A DNA stretch of 64,000 nt from Cellulomonas sp. URHD0024 (GCF_000426185.1 NZ_AUEW01000001.1:744001-808000), one strand, 5' to 3'; shown: positions 16,752 through 25,908, numbered from the stretch's first letter. Numbers and translations are program-made. Notes: generated by a model not told the origin, from the letters alone.

Positions 16752-18773
16752 GTGGGAACAACCGTCACCGATCCGCTCGTCGGCCGCCTGGTCGACAGCC
16801 GGTACGAGGTCGTGTCCCGCATCGCCCGCGGGGGCATGGCCACCGTCTACCTCGCTGTGGACCGGCGCCTCGACCGGGATGTCGCACTGAAGGTCATGCA
16901 TGCGCACCTGGCGGAGGGAGCGTCGGGAGCCGACTTCGTCGCCCGGTTCCGCCGCGAGGCGCGCACCGCCGCCCGGCTCACGCACCCCGGCCTCGTCGCC
17001 GTGTACGACCAGGGGCTCGACGGCGAGACCAGCTACCTGACGATGGAGTACGTCGACGGCGCCAACCTGCGTCGCTACCTCGGCGAACGGGGCGCCCTGA
17101 CGGTCGGGGACGCGTTCCGGATCGGTGAGTGCGTGCTCGATGCCCTCGCGACGGCGCACCGCGGCGAGCTCGTGCACCGGGACATCAAGCCCGAGAACGT
17201 CCTCCTCGCCACCGATGGCCGGGTCAAGCTGGCCGACTTCGGTCTCGCCCGCGCCGTCACCGAGGTGACGTCGACCACGACGGGAACAGTGCTCGGGACC
17301 GTCGCCTACCTGGCGCCTGAACTGGTCACCCGTGGCCTCAGTGATGCACGCACCGATGTCTACGCGTGCGGCATCCTGCTGTTCGAGATGCTGACCGGCC
17401 GCCAGCCGTTCACCGGCGACACACCCATCCAGGTGGCCTTCCAGCACGTCTACAACGACGTCCCGGCCCCCTCTGAGCTCGTCGACTGGCTCCCCATCGA
17501 GGTCGACGAGGTCGTGCGTTCCCTCGCGGCACGCGACCCGGACGACCGCCCGCTCGACGCAGGCGCGGCGCTGGCGCTCCTACGCCGGACACGGCTCGCG
17601 CTCGATGAGGAGACACTCGATCGGCACGCCGACGTGGCGCCGTCGATCGTCCTGCCGGCGGCGACGGATCCCGACGAGACGGACCTCGGTCCCGATCTGG
17701 AACCGGACGTCGCCGACGACGACGTGCCGGGTGAGCTCGCCGCCGACCAGGCGGAGACGACACAGCTGGTCTCCGATGCGCGCGGCGCGACCGTCGCCCT
17801 TCCGATCGGCCTCGGCGTCAGTGCGGCAGAGCTCGCCTCGGGCGGCCTGCCAGACCCGGCCCGACGGCGGCACCTCGTGCGCTGGATCGTCGCTCTGGGT
17901 GTGCTGGCCGCCATGGTCGCCGGCGGCTGGTGGTGGTACGGCCAGGAGGGGCCGGGCGCGTACACCGCGGTCCCGACGATCGTCCGGCAGGACGAGGCAC
18001 ATGCGACGCAGATCCTCGAGCGGGCGGGGCTCCGGGGAAAGTCGACGAAGGACTTCAGCTCGGCACCGATCGACGAGGTGTTCGCGACCGACCCCGGAGA
18101 GGGCAGTCGGATCCGCAAGGGCGCGACGGTCGCGTTCGTCGTGTCGAGAGGGCCGGATCTGGTGGTCGTGCCCGGCGGGGTCGTCGGGGCGTTGCAGGCC
18201 GACGCGGCCAAGGTGCTCACCGACGCGGGTCTCAAGGTCCAGTACACCGACCCGGCCAACGCGGACGACGTCGCCGCCGGCAAGGTTCTCAGCGCGACAC
18301 TGCCGGACGGGAGCGACGTCGTCCCGGACGCCAAGGTCAACCGGAACACGCTCGTGACGCTCACGATCTCGGACGGACCCGCCGCGGTCACGATCACCTC
18401 GGTGGTCAACCTGACCGTGGCCGATGCGACGAAGCTCGTCGCAGCCGATGCCCTGAAGATCGCCCCGACGGAGGTGTTCAACGACGCCGTGCCCAAGGGG
18501 ATCATCATCGACCAGTCACCCGCGCCGGCGACCGCAGGCCACCGGACTGACACGATCTCCGTGCACGTCTCGAAGGGCCCGGAGCTGTTCCCGGTCCCCG
18601 ACGTGAACCACCAGGGCGTCGACGCAGCGACCAGGACGCTCACCGAAGCCGGGTTCCAGGTCAAGACCAAGAAGGCGGCCGCCTACTTCGGTCTGGGTTT
18701 CGTCGTCGGCCAGAGTCCCTCGGGTGGCGACATGGCCCCGAAGGACGCGGTCATCACGCTGTCCATCACCTAG
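16752..18773 (+). CDS. pknL: PASTA-domain Ser/Thr protein kinase (PknL/PknB type)
   Basis: 673 aa. Kinase domain about residues 15-280: Gly loop IARGGMATVYLA, Lys in VALKVM, HRDIKPEN, DFGLARAV, GTVAYLAPEL, DVYACGILLFEML. All catalytic residues are present and two Thr/Ser-rich activation-loop sites follow DFG (TEVTSTTTGTVLGT). An acidic juxtamembrane stretch and one membrane helix (WIVALGVLAAMVAGGWWWY) lead to four extracellular PASTA repeats, which bind muropeptides or lipid II in homologues. It is likely a membrane sensor of cell-wall state. The family has 4-5 PASTA domains, so it is full length. The neighbouring LysM enzyme and Rv2175c-type protein are natural partners. Confidence 0.93.
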   Translation: MGTTVTDPLVGRLVDSRYEVVSRIARGGMATVYLAVDRRLDRDVALKVMHAHLAEGASGADFVARFRREARTAARLTHPGLVAVYDQGLDGETSYLTMEYVDGANLRRYLGERGALTVGDAFRIGECVLDALATAHRGELVHRDIKPENVLLATDGRVKLADFGLARAVTEVTSTTTGTVLGTVAYLAPELVTRGLSDARTDVYACGILLFEMLTGRQPFTGDTPIQVAFQHVYNDVPAPSELVDWLPIEVDEVVRSLAARDPDDRPLDAGAALALLRRTRLALDEETLDRHADVAPSIVLPAATDPDETDLGPDLEPDVADDDVPGELAADQAETTQLVSDARGATVALPIGLGVSAAELASGGLPDPARRRHLVRWIVALGVLAAMVAGGWWWYGQEGPGAYTAVPTIVRQDEAHATQILERAGLRGKSTKDFSSAPIDEVFATDPGEGSRIRKGATVAFVVSRGPDLVVVPGGVVGALQADAAKVLTDAGLKVQYTDPANADDVAAGKVLSATLPDGSDVVPDAKVNRNTLVTLTISDGPAAVTITSVVNLTVADATKLVAADALKIAPTEVFNDAVPKGIIIDQSPAPATAGHRTDTISVHVSKGPELFPVPDVNHQGVDAATRTLTEAGFQVKTKKAAAYFGLGFVVGQSPSGGDMAPKDAVITLSIT

Positions 18774-18802
18774 CGCGTCCCGGCCGACCGGCCAGGACGC
18801 GC
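18773..18802. terminator. Bidirectional terminator between pknL and aroG
   Basis: Stem GCGTCC (18775-18780) with GGACGC (18795-18800), one mismatch, then GGCC/GGCC around a GACC loop. It is extended outward by two pairs and starts at the last base of the pknL stop codon, between convergent genes. Confidence 0.6.
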
Positions 18803-18812
18803 CAGGGAGGAC

Positions 18813-20168
18813 TCAGCTCGCTGCGCGGAGAAGCTCGACCACCTGGAACGCCATCTCGAGGGACTGCTGGTGGTTCAGTCGAGGGTCGACCAGCGTCTCG
18901 TAGCGGCGCGACAGGCCCTCGTCGTCGATCTCCTCGGTGCCGCCCAGGACCTCTGTGACGTCGTCGCCGGTGAGCTCGATGTGCAGACCGCCCGGGACCG
19001 TCCCCAGTGCGCGGTGCACCTCGAAGAAGCCGGCCACCTCGTCCATGACGTCCGAGAACCGGCGCGTCTTGTACCCGGATGCCGAGGTGATCCCGTTGCC
19101 GTGCATCGGGTCGCACACCCAGGTGACGGGACGGCCGTCAGCCGTCACCTTCTCGACGAGCGCAGGCAGCAGGTCGCGGACCTTGCCGGCGCCCATGCGC
19201 GTGATGAAGGTGATGCGTCCGGCCTCGCCGCTCGGGTTGAGCTTGTCGATGAGCGCGAGGGCGTCGTCGCCTGTGGTCGTCGGGCCGAGCTTGATGCCGA
19301 GCGGGTTCTGCACGCGGGAGAAGTAGTCGACGTGCGCGCCGTCGAGCTGACGCGTCCGCTCCCCGATCCAGACGAAGTGTCCGGAGCAGTCGTAGGGCAG
19401 GCCGGTGCGCGAGTCGATCCGCGTGAGCGGTCGCTCGTAGTCGAGCAGCAGACCCTCGTGGCTCGCGAAGAACTCGACGGTGCGCAGGGCGTCGAAGTCC
19501 GCGCCGCAGGCGGCCATGAAGCGGATCGCGCGGTCGATCTCCGCCGCGATCTCCTCGTAGCGCGAGTACGCCGGGTTGGCCATGAAGCCGCGGTTCCACT
19601 CGTGGACCCGAAGCAGCGACGCGAAGCCGCCGGTGGTGAACGCACGGATCAGGTTCAGCGTCGACGAGGACGTGTGGTACGCCTCGAGCAGCCGCTGCGG
19701 GTCCGGCGTGCGCGCCTCGGGCGTGAACTCGAACCCGTTGATGATGTCGCCGCGGAACGCAGGCAGCGTGACTCCGTCGCGGGTCTCGCTGTCCGACGAG
19801 CGGGGCTTGGCGTACTGCCCGGCCATCCGGCCCATCTTGATGACCGGGAGGCTCGCGCCGTAGGTCAGGACGACCGCCATCTGGAGGATCGTCTTGATCT
19901 TGTTGCGGATGTTGTCCGCCGTCGCCTCGCCGAACGTCTCGGCGCAGTCACCGCCCTGCAGGAGGAACGCCTCACCACGGCCGGCCGCGGCCAGCTGCGA
20001 TCGCAGCGCGTCGGCCTCGCCCGCGAACACCAGTGGCGGCACCGTGGCGAGCTTGTCCGTGACGCGAGCAAGTGCAGCCGCATCCGGCCACTGCGGCTGC
20101 TGGACCGGGGACATGGACCGCCAGGCATCCAGCCCGGCGACGACCTGGGGATCCGGCTCGACCGTCAT
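18813..20168 (-). CDS. aroG: Class II 3-deoxy-7-phosphoheptulonate synthase (DAHP synthase)
   Basis: 451 aa plant-type AroA-II enzyme, first step of the shikimate pathway (PEP plus erythrose-4-phosphate). Family text covers the whole length: LATVPPLVFAGEADALRSQL, LLQGGDCAETF with the metal-binding Cys, FRGDIINGFEFTPEARTPDP, ASHEGLLLDYERPLTR, CSGHFVWIGERTRQLDGAHVDYFSR, GPTTTGDDALALIDKLNPSG and WVCDPMHGNGI. It is close in length to M. tuberculosis AroG (Rv2178c). The ATG at 20168 overlaps the stop of pfp by ATGA, so translation is coupled to a glycolytic enzyme. No tryptophan-attenuator-like leader is visible. Confidence 0.95.
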   Translation of the reverse strand: MTVEPDPQVVAGLDAWRSMSPVQQPQWPDAAALARVTDKLATVPPLVFAGEADALRSQLAAAGRGEAFLLQGGDCAETFGEATADNIRNKIKTILQMAVVLTYGASLPVIKMGRMAGQYAKPRSSDSETRDGVTLPAFRGDIINGFEFTPEARTPDPQRLLEAYHTSSSTLNLIRAFTTGGFASLLRVHEWNRGFMANPAYSRYEEIAAEIDRAIRFMAACGADFDALRTVEFFASHEGLLLDYERPLTRIDSRTGLPYDCSGHFVWIGERTRQLDGAHVDYFSRVQNPLGIKLGPTTTGDDALALIDKLNPSGEAGRITFITRMGAGKVRDLLPALVEKVTADGRPVTWVCDPMHGNGITSASGYKTRRFSDVMDEVAGFFEVHRALGTVPGGLHIELTGDDVTEVLGGTEEIDDEGLSRRYETLVDPRLNHQQSLEMAFQVVELLRAAS

Positions 20169-21385
20169 GAGTGGCTCGCCGGCACGAGGTCCTGACCGAT
20201 GTCCGCAAGGAGCTCGCCGAACCACGGCTGCGACACGTCGAACGCCTTGCCGCCCGCGATGCGCGGGAACTCGATCGCCCGCAGCACGTCGCCCTGCTCC
20301 TCGTCGTGCCCGATCACGCCGGACTCCCCGCGCAGCGCGCAGTCGACCGCCAGGTCCGTCATCGACTTGATGAGCCGCAGGTCCTCGGCGTTCGCGGCCG
20401 CAGCGCGGGAGTAGTACCCGGACTTCTGGACCATGACCTTCTCGGCGCCCAGCTTCTCGGCGAACTGCTTGGCGAACCACTGACCGGGGTTGATCGTGTC
20501 GAGGCGCACGTGGCCGAACGCGTCGCGCCCCACCTCGGTGCCGGAGGCCTCGAGCTGGTCGACGATCTCGTGCATGCCCGCACCCTCGGACAGGAAGATG
20601 TTGACGTTGCCCTGCGAGTCCATGACCTGCTTCAGACGCGCCGCCTCGGCGTCGATGTCCAGCGCCAGCTCCGGCAGGAACACCGCGTGGATGTCCCAGC
20701 GCTCGCGCGTCAGGCCGATGCCGGGAACCCACTCCTGCGCGTCGAGCCACCTGCGGTAGTCGGCGGCCGCGGCTGCGGTCAGCCACCCACAGTGCCGGCC
20801 CATAACCTCGTGCACGATCAGCATGCGCGGACCCGAACGGTGCTCGCCGATGATGTTCGCGGCGAACCCTGCGGCCTCCTCGGCGGCGGTCCACGCGCCG
20901 AGCGACTGCTTGATGGGCACCACGTCGTTGTCGATCGTCTTGGGCAGACCGACGACCGTGAGCTCGTAGCCGTTGTCGTGCAGGTAGGCCGCGAGGTCGG
21001 CCGCCGTGGTGTTCGTGTCATCGCCACCGATGGTGTGCAGGACGTCGACGCCGTCGGCCTTCAGGCGCTCGGCCGCAACCTGCAGCGGGTCCTCGCCCTC
21101 CTTCACGAGACCGCGCTTCACGCAGTCAGCCGCGTTGGTGAGCTTGACGCGCGAGTTGCCGATGGGCGACCCGCCGAACTTGTGCAGGATCCCGGCCTTC
21201 GCCCGAGTCTCCTCGTCGATGACGATCTTGTCGCCGCGCAGAAGGCCGTAGTACCCGTGCTCGTACGCGATGATCTCGATGTCGGGAGCGATCTCCGTGT
21301 AGCGCTCGATGAGCCCGCCTACGGCGGACGACAGGCACGGAGCGAAGCCACCCGCGGTCAGGAGGGCGACGCGACGAACCGACAT
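20165..21385 (-). CDS. pfp: PPi-dependent (or PPi-type) 6-phosphofructokinase
   Basis: 406 aa. Sugar-phosphate and phosphoryl-donor motifs: IGGDDTNTTAADLA and LPKTIDNDVVPIKQSLG. The Asp in GGDD and the Lys in PKTIDND are the residues that distinguish pyrophosphate-dependent enzymes from ATP-dependent ones (which have GG.G and PGTIDND). Also VMGRHCGWLTAAAA and LSEGAGMHEIVDQLE. It interconverts fructose-6-phosphate and fructose-1,6-bisphosphate with PPi and is reversible. Start ATG 21385 is fixed by AGAGGTG at 7 nt. It overlaps aroG by ATGA downstream. Confidence 0.93.
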   Translation of the reverse strand: MSVRRVALLTAGGFAPCLSSAVGGLIERYTEIAPDIEIIAYEHGYYGLLRGDKIVIDEETRAKAGILHKFGGSPIGNSRVKLTNAADCVKRGLVKEGEDPLQVAAERLKADGVDVLHTIGGDDTNTTAADLAAYLHDNGYELTVVGLPKTIDNDVVPIKQSLGAWTAAEEAAGFAANIIGEHRSGPRMLIVHEVMGRHCGWLTAAAAADYRRWLDAQEWVPGIGLTRERWDIHAVFLPELALDIDAEAARLKQVMDSQGNVNIFLSEGAGMHEIVDQLEASGTEVGRDAFGHVRLDTINPGQWFAKQFAEKLGAEKVMVQKSGYYSRAAAANAEDLRLIKSMTDLAVDCALRGESGVIGHDEEQGDVLRAIEFPRIAGGKAFDVSQPWFGELLADIGQDLVPASHS

Positions 21386-21459
21386 GAGACACACCTCTCG
21401 TTGAAACCTGTGGCGCAGCTCCCCGCAGGGATCGCCAGGACGACGCCCACGCGGGCGCA

Positions 21460-21480
21460 CGGTCGGCTCGACGCCGACCG
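21460..21480 (-). terminator. Short hairpin just after the acyltransferase stop
   Basis: 8-bp perfect stem CGGTCGGC (21460-21467) with 21473-21480, loop TCGAC, two bases past the stop codon on the minus strand. It may only attenuate read-through into pfp. Confidence 0.4.
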
Positions 21481-21482
21481 GG

Positions 21483-22283
21483 TCATCCTACTGACGTCTC
21501 AGGCTCGCCCTCCGGCGGTACCGGAACCTGGACGTCCGGCACGGGTCGACCGCCCGGCGCGGAAGGCAGGTGGTCGGCCGAGTCGCCCGCCGCTGCGGGG
21601 TGGCCGGTCGCGATGCGCGCCTTCTGGGTGGCCGCGTAGACGTCGACATACTCCTGCCCCGACAGGGCCATGATCGCGTACATGATCTCGTCGGTCACCG
21701 AGCGCAGGATGAACCGGTCGTTCTCCATCCCCTGGTACCGGCTGAAGTCGAGCGGCTCGCCGATCACCATGCCGATCCGCATGACCTTGGGGATCCGCCG
21801 CCCGGGTGGCTGCGCCACATCCGTGCCGACCATCGCCACCGGGACCACGGGCGCGCCGGACTCCAGCGCGAGGCGCGCGATGCCCGTCTTCCCGCGGTAG
21901 AGGCGGCCGTCGGGGCTACGCGTCCCTTCGGGGTAGATACCGAACAGGTCGCCCTCGCGGAGCCGTCGCAGACCCGTGCGCAGCGCGGCCTCGCTCGCCT
22001 TGCCGCCCCCGCGATCCACCGGGATCGTCCCGACACCACGCATGAACCCTGCCGTCAACCGACCCTTGACGCCCGCACCCGTGAAGTACTCCTGCTTGCC
22101 GATGAAGACGAGCTCGCGGTCGAGAACCAGGGGCAGGAAGAACGAGTCGATGACCGCGAGGTGGTTGCTCGCCAGGATCGCGCCACCTTCTTCGGGCACG
22201 TTCTCGGCGCCGCGCACCCAGGGACGGTAGACGAGGTGCAGCAGCGGACCGACGAAGACCCGCTTCATCAACCAGTAGAACAA
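21483..22283 (-). CDS. 1-acyl-sn-glycerol-3-phosphate acyltransferase (PlsC family)
   Basis: 266 aa. Acyltransferase block I NHLAVID (His and Asp catalytic), block II-like AFMRGVGTIPVDRG, block III YPEGTRSPDGRLYRGKTG and block IV GAPVVPVAMVGT. It acylates lysophosphatidic acid or a similar acceptor at the membrane. The last 35 residues are a Pro/Gly-rich tail beyond the domain. Start is TTG 22283: AGAGGTG lies 6-7 nt upstream, while the next in-frame ATG (residue 6) has none. It corresponds in synteny to M. tuberculosis Rv2182c. Acceptor unknown. Confidence 0.88.
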   Translation of the reverse strand: MFYWLMKRVFVGPLLHLVYRPWVRGAENVPEEGGAILASNHLAVIDSFFLPLVLDRELVFIGKQEYFTGAGVKGRLTAGFMRGVGTIPVDRGGGKASEAALRTGLRRLREGDLFGIYPEGTRSPDGRLYRGKTGIARLALESGAPVVPVAMVGTDVAQPPGRRIPKVMRIGMVIGEPLDFSRYQGMENDRFILRSVTDEIMYAIMALSGQEYVDVYAATQKARIATGHPAAAGDSADHLPSAPGGRPVPDVQVPVPPEGEPETSVG

Positions 22284-22384
22284 CGGTTCACCTCTCGACC
22301 CGACCCACGGACTGTGCGTTCACTCGTTGCTGAGCTCGCACGTGCAGAGCCCCCACGTGCCACGCCGACCGCTGTGCACGACTC

Positions 22385-22390
22385 TAGAGT
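22385..22390 (+). promoter_or_regulatory. -10 element TAGAGT, leaderless start of the 22397 gene
   Basis: TAGAGT ends 6 nt before the ATG at 22397. Two CACGTG palindromes (22339, 22354) lie upstream in the divergent region. Confidence 0.5.
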
Positions 22391-22396
22391 GCTCCT

Positions 22397-22939
22397 ATGG
22401 CACCTCGCCCCGACGACCCTGACGACGGCGTCCCGTCGCAGGGCGCTGACGTCCCGGACGAGACCGACCCACCGTCCGACGAGGACGTCTGGAACGGCAT
22501 CGTCGCGCAGCTCGGGGACCTCGCAGGGTACGACGGAACCGCGCCCGTGGAGCCTGAGGCCGCCACCCCGCTCGAGTTCCCGGTAGCCCCGTGGATCGCG
22601 GAGTCGCGTGTCGTGCGCCCGGCGCCGGACCTCTCCGGACGCGACTGGGAGGGATCCGCGCAGTTCGACGAGGCGGAGGCCACCGTCGACTCCGAGGAGC
22701 ATTTCGTCCCGCCGGACCCGGGTCCGGTCCTCGGCGGTGACCCCCTCCTGACGATGGCGTGGATCGCCGCGGTGGGCATGCCGCTGTTCCTGCTGATCGT
22801 GGTCATCGCGTGGCCTACCGCTCCGGCCGCGCTGATCCAGGCGGCCGCGGTCGTGTTCGTGCTCGGTGTCGGTGTCCTGCTCTGGCGCATGCCGAACCGC
22901 CGGGAGCCAGGGGACGACGACACGGGTGCCGTCGTCTGA
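22397..22939 (+). CDS. Conserved actinobacterial membrane protein
   Basis: 180 aa. N-terminal about 115 residues are acidic and Pro-rich (a soluble tail with EEHFVPPDPGPVLGGDPLLTMAW at its end), then two membrane helices (AAVGMPLFLLIVVIAW and ALIQAAAVVFVLGVGVLLW) and a short polar tail. I recall this arrangement next to ROK glucokinase genes in other actinobacteria but know no function. It ends 4 nt from the convergent glucokinase stop. Confidence 0.75.
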   Translation: MAPRPDDPDDGVPSQGADVPDETDPPSDEDVWNGIVAQLGDLAGYDGTAPVEPEAATPLEFPVAPWIAESRVVRPAPDLSGRDWEGSAQFDEAEATVDSEEHFVPPDPGPVLGGDPLLTMAWIAAVGMPLFLLIVVIAWPTAPAALIQAAAVVFVLGVGVLLWRMPNRREPGDDDTGAVV

Positions 22940-22943
22940 CAGG

Positions 22944-23888
22944 TCAGACCCGCGCAAGATCCGCGGCGCCGACCATCCCGGCGTCGTTGCCCATCGAGGC
23001 GACCACGAGTGCGGCCTCGGGGCGGTGCCCTCTCGCCGAGAGCTGCTCGGCGAAGCCGCGACGCGCGGGCGCGAGCAGCAGGTCACCGGCCGCAGCCACG
23101 CCGCCGCCCACGACGATCAGCGCCGGGTCGAGCAGTGCGGTCACGGACGCCGCTCCCTCACCGACCCACTTTCCGAGCTCGGCGAGCAGCTCGACAGCCA
23201 GCGGGTCGCCCTCCTGGGCTGCCTGGGTGATCTGCGGTCCGGTGAGGCGTTCCGCGTCGCCGCCGGCAAGCTCGAGCAGCCGCGTCGCCCGGTCGGGCTG
23301 GATGATCACGATCGCCTGGGCGTCCCGTACGAGCGCGCTGCCCGAGGCGTACTGCTCCCAGCAGCCCTCGTGCCCGCAGCCGCAGTAGTGACCACCGGGG
23401 ACGACCCGCATGTGGCCGATCTCGGCGGCCACACCCCACGCACCACGGACGAGCTTGCCGTCGGTGACGATCGCGCCGCCCAGGCCGGTGCCCACCGTCA
23501 GCATCAGCATGTCGTCGACGTCGCGGCCGGCACCGAACCGGAACTCGGCCCAGCCCGCTGCGTTCGCGTCGTTCTCGACGACGATCGTGATGTCGTCCTG
23601 GATGAGCGACGCCACGCGCTCGCGCAGCGGGTAGTCGCGCCACGCGATGTTGGGAGCGAAGAGCACGGACGAACGGTCGGCCGAGACGAACCCGGCGGCC
23701 GCGAGACCCATCGCCCGGATCTCGTACGACGCGCTGAGCTCCGCGTACACGTCGGCGATCGCCTTGTCGATTCCGGCGGCGTCGTCCGGAGAGGTGTCGC
23801 GTCGGGTCTGCGCGAGGATCTCGCCGTCCTCGTCCACGACACCCGCCGCGATCTTCGTCCCGCCGATGTCCACACCGATGGCGTGCAT
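22944..23888 (-). CDS. glkA: ROK family glucokinase
   Basis: 314 aa. N-terminal ATP site GVDIGGTKIAAGVVD, catalytic and sugar-binding ENDANAAGWAE, GTGLGGAIV, and the ROK zinc site GHYCGCGHEGCWEQYASG (CxCGxxGCxE plus His). It phosphorylates glucose in the cytoplasm; in Streptomyces the orthologue also mediates carbon catabolite repression. Start ATG 23888 gives the canonical MHAIGVDIGGT; AGGAG lies 11 nt upstream. A TAGCGT -10 candidate (23948-23953) would give a leader of about 53 nt. Only a glucokinase role is supported directly. Confidence 0.93.
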   Translation of the reverse strand: MHAIGVDIGGTKIAAGVVDEDGEILAQTRRDTSPDDAAGIDKAIADVYAELSASYEIRAMGLAAAGFVSADRSSVLFAPNIAWRDYPLRERVASLIQDDITIVVENDANAAGWAEFRFGAGRDVDDMLMLTVGTGLGGAIVTDGKLVRGAWGVAAEIGHMRVVPGGHYCGCGHEGCWEQYASGSALVRDAQAIVIIQPDRATRLLELAGGDAERLTGPQITQAAQEGDPLAVELLAELGKWVGEGAASVTALLDPALIVVGGGVAAAGDLLLAPARRGFAEQLSARGHRPEAALVVASMGNDAGMVGAADLARV

Positions 23889-23947
23889 GTTTTCGTGTGC
23901 TCCTACGCGTTCGTGCCGTGCTCGGGACCGTCCGGTTGCGGTCCTCC

Positions 23948-23953
23948 ACGCTA
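23948..23953 (-). promoter_or_regulatory. Candidate -10 element TAGCGT of glkA
   Basis: TAGCGT on the minus strand about 60 nt before the ATG at 23888. Confidence 0.35.
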
Positions 23954-24032
23954 GCCGCACGGCGCGCCTCGGTGCGCACCCGTCCGACCACCGTTCCCGA
24001 CCGCGACGCGAGCGTACCGAACCTGCCCGGAT

Positions 24033-24055
24033 GTCACGTGCGCGTCACGTATCCT
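24033..24055 (+). promoter_or_regulatory. GTCACGT direct repeat and TATCCT -10 of the acyl-CoA ligase gene
   Basis: GTCACGT at 24033-24039 and 24044-24050 (11 bp apart); the last T begins TATCCT (24050-24055). Start near 24061 gives a 30-nt leader with GGAG before the ATG at 24090. Confidence 0.4.
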
Positions 24056-24089
24056 CGTCGCACACTTCGCCACTGTCACTGGAGCCAGC

Positions 24090-25904
24090 ATGGACGAGTT
24101 CCGAACTCCCCTGCGTCTCGAGGTCGACCCCTCGAACAACCTGAACGACCTGCTCGCCGACCGCGTGACGGGAACCCCCGACCGCGTCGTCATCGAGCAC
24201 AAGGCGCAGGCGGGCGGCCCGTGGATCCCCCTGACAGCGCAGGAGTTCGACGCGGAGATCGTCGCCGTCGCCAAGGGCCTCGTCGCTCGCGGCGTCGAGC
24301 CCGGGGACCGGGTCGGGATCATGTCGCACACCCGCTACGAGTGGTCCCTGCTGGACTGGGCCGTCTGGGCCGTCGGCGCCGTGCCGGTGCCGCTCTACGA
24401 GACGTCCTCCGCCGAGCAGGTGCTCTGGATCCTCACCGACGCGGACGTCTCGCTCCTGGTCGTCGAGACCGCCGCGCACGCCGCGACGGTCGAGGAGGTC
24501 CGTGCGGACGCGCCGACCCTGCGCGAGGTGCTGCTGCTCGACGACGGCGCGATCGAGACGATCCTGGCGGGCGCGGACTCGGTTCCCGACGAGGAGATCG
24601 CCCGACGCCGCGGACTCGCGGCGCTCTCGGACGTCGCCACGGTCATCTACACCTCGGGCACCACCGGCCGCCCGAAGGGCGTCGAGCTGACGCACGGCAA
24701 CTTCTACGAGCTCACCGTCAACACCGTCGCCGACCTGTACGAGGTCGTCGGCGAGCCCGGCGCACGCACGCTGCTCTTCATGCCGCTGGCCCACGTGTTC
24801 GCCCGGTTCATCGAGGTGCTCTGCATCCCGGCGGGCGCGGTCCTCGGGCACACGCCGGACACCTCGACGCTGATCGAGGATCTGGCGTCCTTCCGGCCGT
24901 CGTTCATCCTCGCCGTGCCGCGCGTGTTCGAGAAGGTCTACAACTCCGCCGAGCAGAAGGCCGCTGCAGGTGGCAAGAGCGCGATCTTCCAGCGCGCCGC
25001 GAAGACGTCCATTGTGTACTCACGCGCGCTTGACACGCCGCGCGGGCCGAGCCCGTGGCTCAGGCTCCAGCACAAGGTGGCCGACGTCCTGGTGCTCAAG
25101 CGCCTGCGTGCGGCGCTCGGTGGCAACGCGAAGTACGCCATCTCCGGAGGCGCTCCGCTCGGCGAACGCCTGGGTCACTTCTACCGCGGCCTCGGGCTGA
25201 ACGTCCTGGAGGGCTACGGCCTGACCGAGACCACCGCACCGGCGACCGTGAACCGTCCTGGCAAGGGAACCAAGATCGGGACCGTCGGTGTCCCGATGCC
25301 CGGCACGTCGATCCGGATCGCCGACGACGGTGAGGTCGAGGTCAAGGGCATCCCGGTGTTCCGCGGCTACCACGCCAACGACGTGGCGACGCGCGAGTCT
25401 CTGGTGGACGGCTGGTTCCGCACGGGGGACCTGGGTGCGCTCGACGACGAGGGCTACCTGCGGATCACCGGGCGCAAGAAGGAGATCATCGTCACGGCCG
25501 CCGGCAAGAACGTCGCGCCCGCAGTCCTGGAGGACCGGCTCCGCGCGCACCCGCTGATCAGCCAGGTCGTCGTCGTCGGCGACCAGCGTCCGTTCATCGG
25601 TGCGCTGATCACCTTGGATCCGGAGGGCGTCCCGGGCTGGCTGGCGGGCCACGGCAAGCCCGAGATGACCGTCGCCCAGGCGGCAACCGACCCCGACGTG
25701 CTCGCGTCGCTCGACCTGGCGGTCGAGAAGGCCAACAAGGCCGTCTCACGTGCCGAGTCGATCCGCAAGTACCGCATCCTGGGCGAGGACCTCACGATCG
25801 CGAACGGCTACCTCACCCCGAAGCTCAGCATCCGTCGCACCCAGGTGCTCAAGGACTTCGCGGACGAGGTGGACGCGCTCTACGCATCGCCCGCAGGCAG
25901 CTGA
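24090..25904 (+). CDS. Long-chain fatty-acid-CoA ligase (AMP-forming; FadD15-like)
   Basis: 604 aa ANL-superfamily adenylating enzyme. P-loop-like IYTSGTTGRPKGVELTH (about residues 190-206), A5 motif GYGLTETTAP, WFRTGDLGALDDEGYL and the A10-type lysine region near RKYRILGEDLTIANGYLTPKLSIRR. LPLAHVFARF and the long insertion after VFEKVYN are typical of long-chain ligases (FadD15/FACS). It activates fatty acids for lipid synthesis or beta-oxidation at the cytosolic membrane face. GGAG precedes the ATG. It corresponds in synteny to Rv2187. Chain length is not readable. Confidence 0.92.
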   Translation: MDEFRTPLRLEVDPSNNLNDLLADRVTGTPDRVVIEHKAQAGGPWIPLTAQEFDAEIVAVAKGLVARGVEPGDRVGIMSHTRYEWSLLDWAVWAVGAVPVPLYETSSAEQVLWILTDADVSLLVVETAAHAATVEEVRADAPTLREVLLLDDGAIETILAGADSVPDEEIARRRGLAALSDVATVIYTSGTTGRPKGVELTHGNFYELTVNTVADLYEVVGEPGARTLLFMPLAHVFARFIEVLCIPAGAVLGHTPDTSTLIEDLASFRPSFILAVPRVFEKVYNSAEQKAAAGGKSAIFQRAAKTSIVYSRALDTPRGPSPWLRLQHKVADVLVLKRLRAALGGNAKYAISGGAPLGERLGHFYRGLGLNVLEGYGLTETTAPATVNRPGKGTKIGTVGVPMPGTSIRIADDGEVEVKGIPVFRGYHANDVATRESLVDGWFRTGDLGALDDEGYLRITGRKKEIIVTAAGKNVAPAVLEDRLRAHPLISQVVVVGDQRPFIGALITLDPEGVPGWLAGHGKPEMTVAQAATDPDVLASLDLAVEKANKAVSRAESIRKYRILGEDLTIANGYLTPKLSIRRTQVLKDFADEVDALYASPAGS

Positions 25905-25908
25905 CGGG

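Noticed and set aside
22339-22359. Two CACGTG palindromes in the divergent region before 22397
   Set aside because: Six-base palindromes 15 bp apart are suggestive but too short; kept only as a remark.
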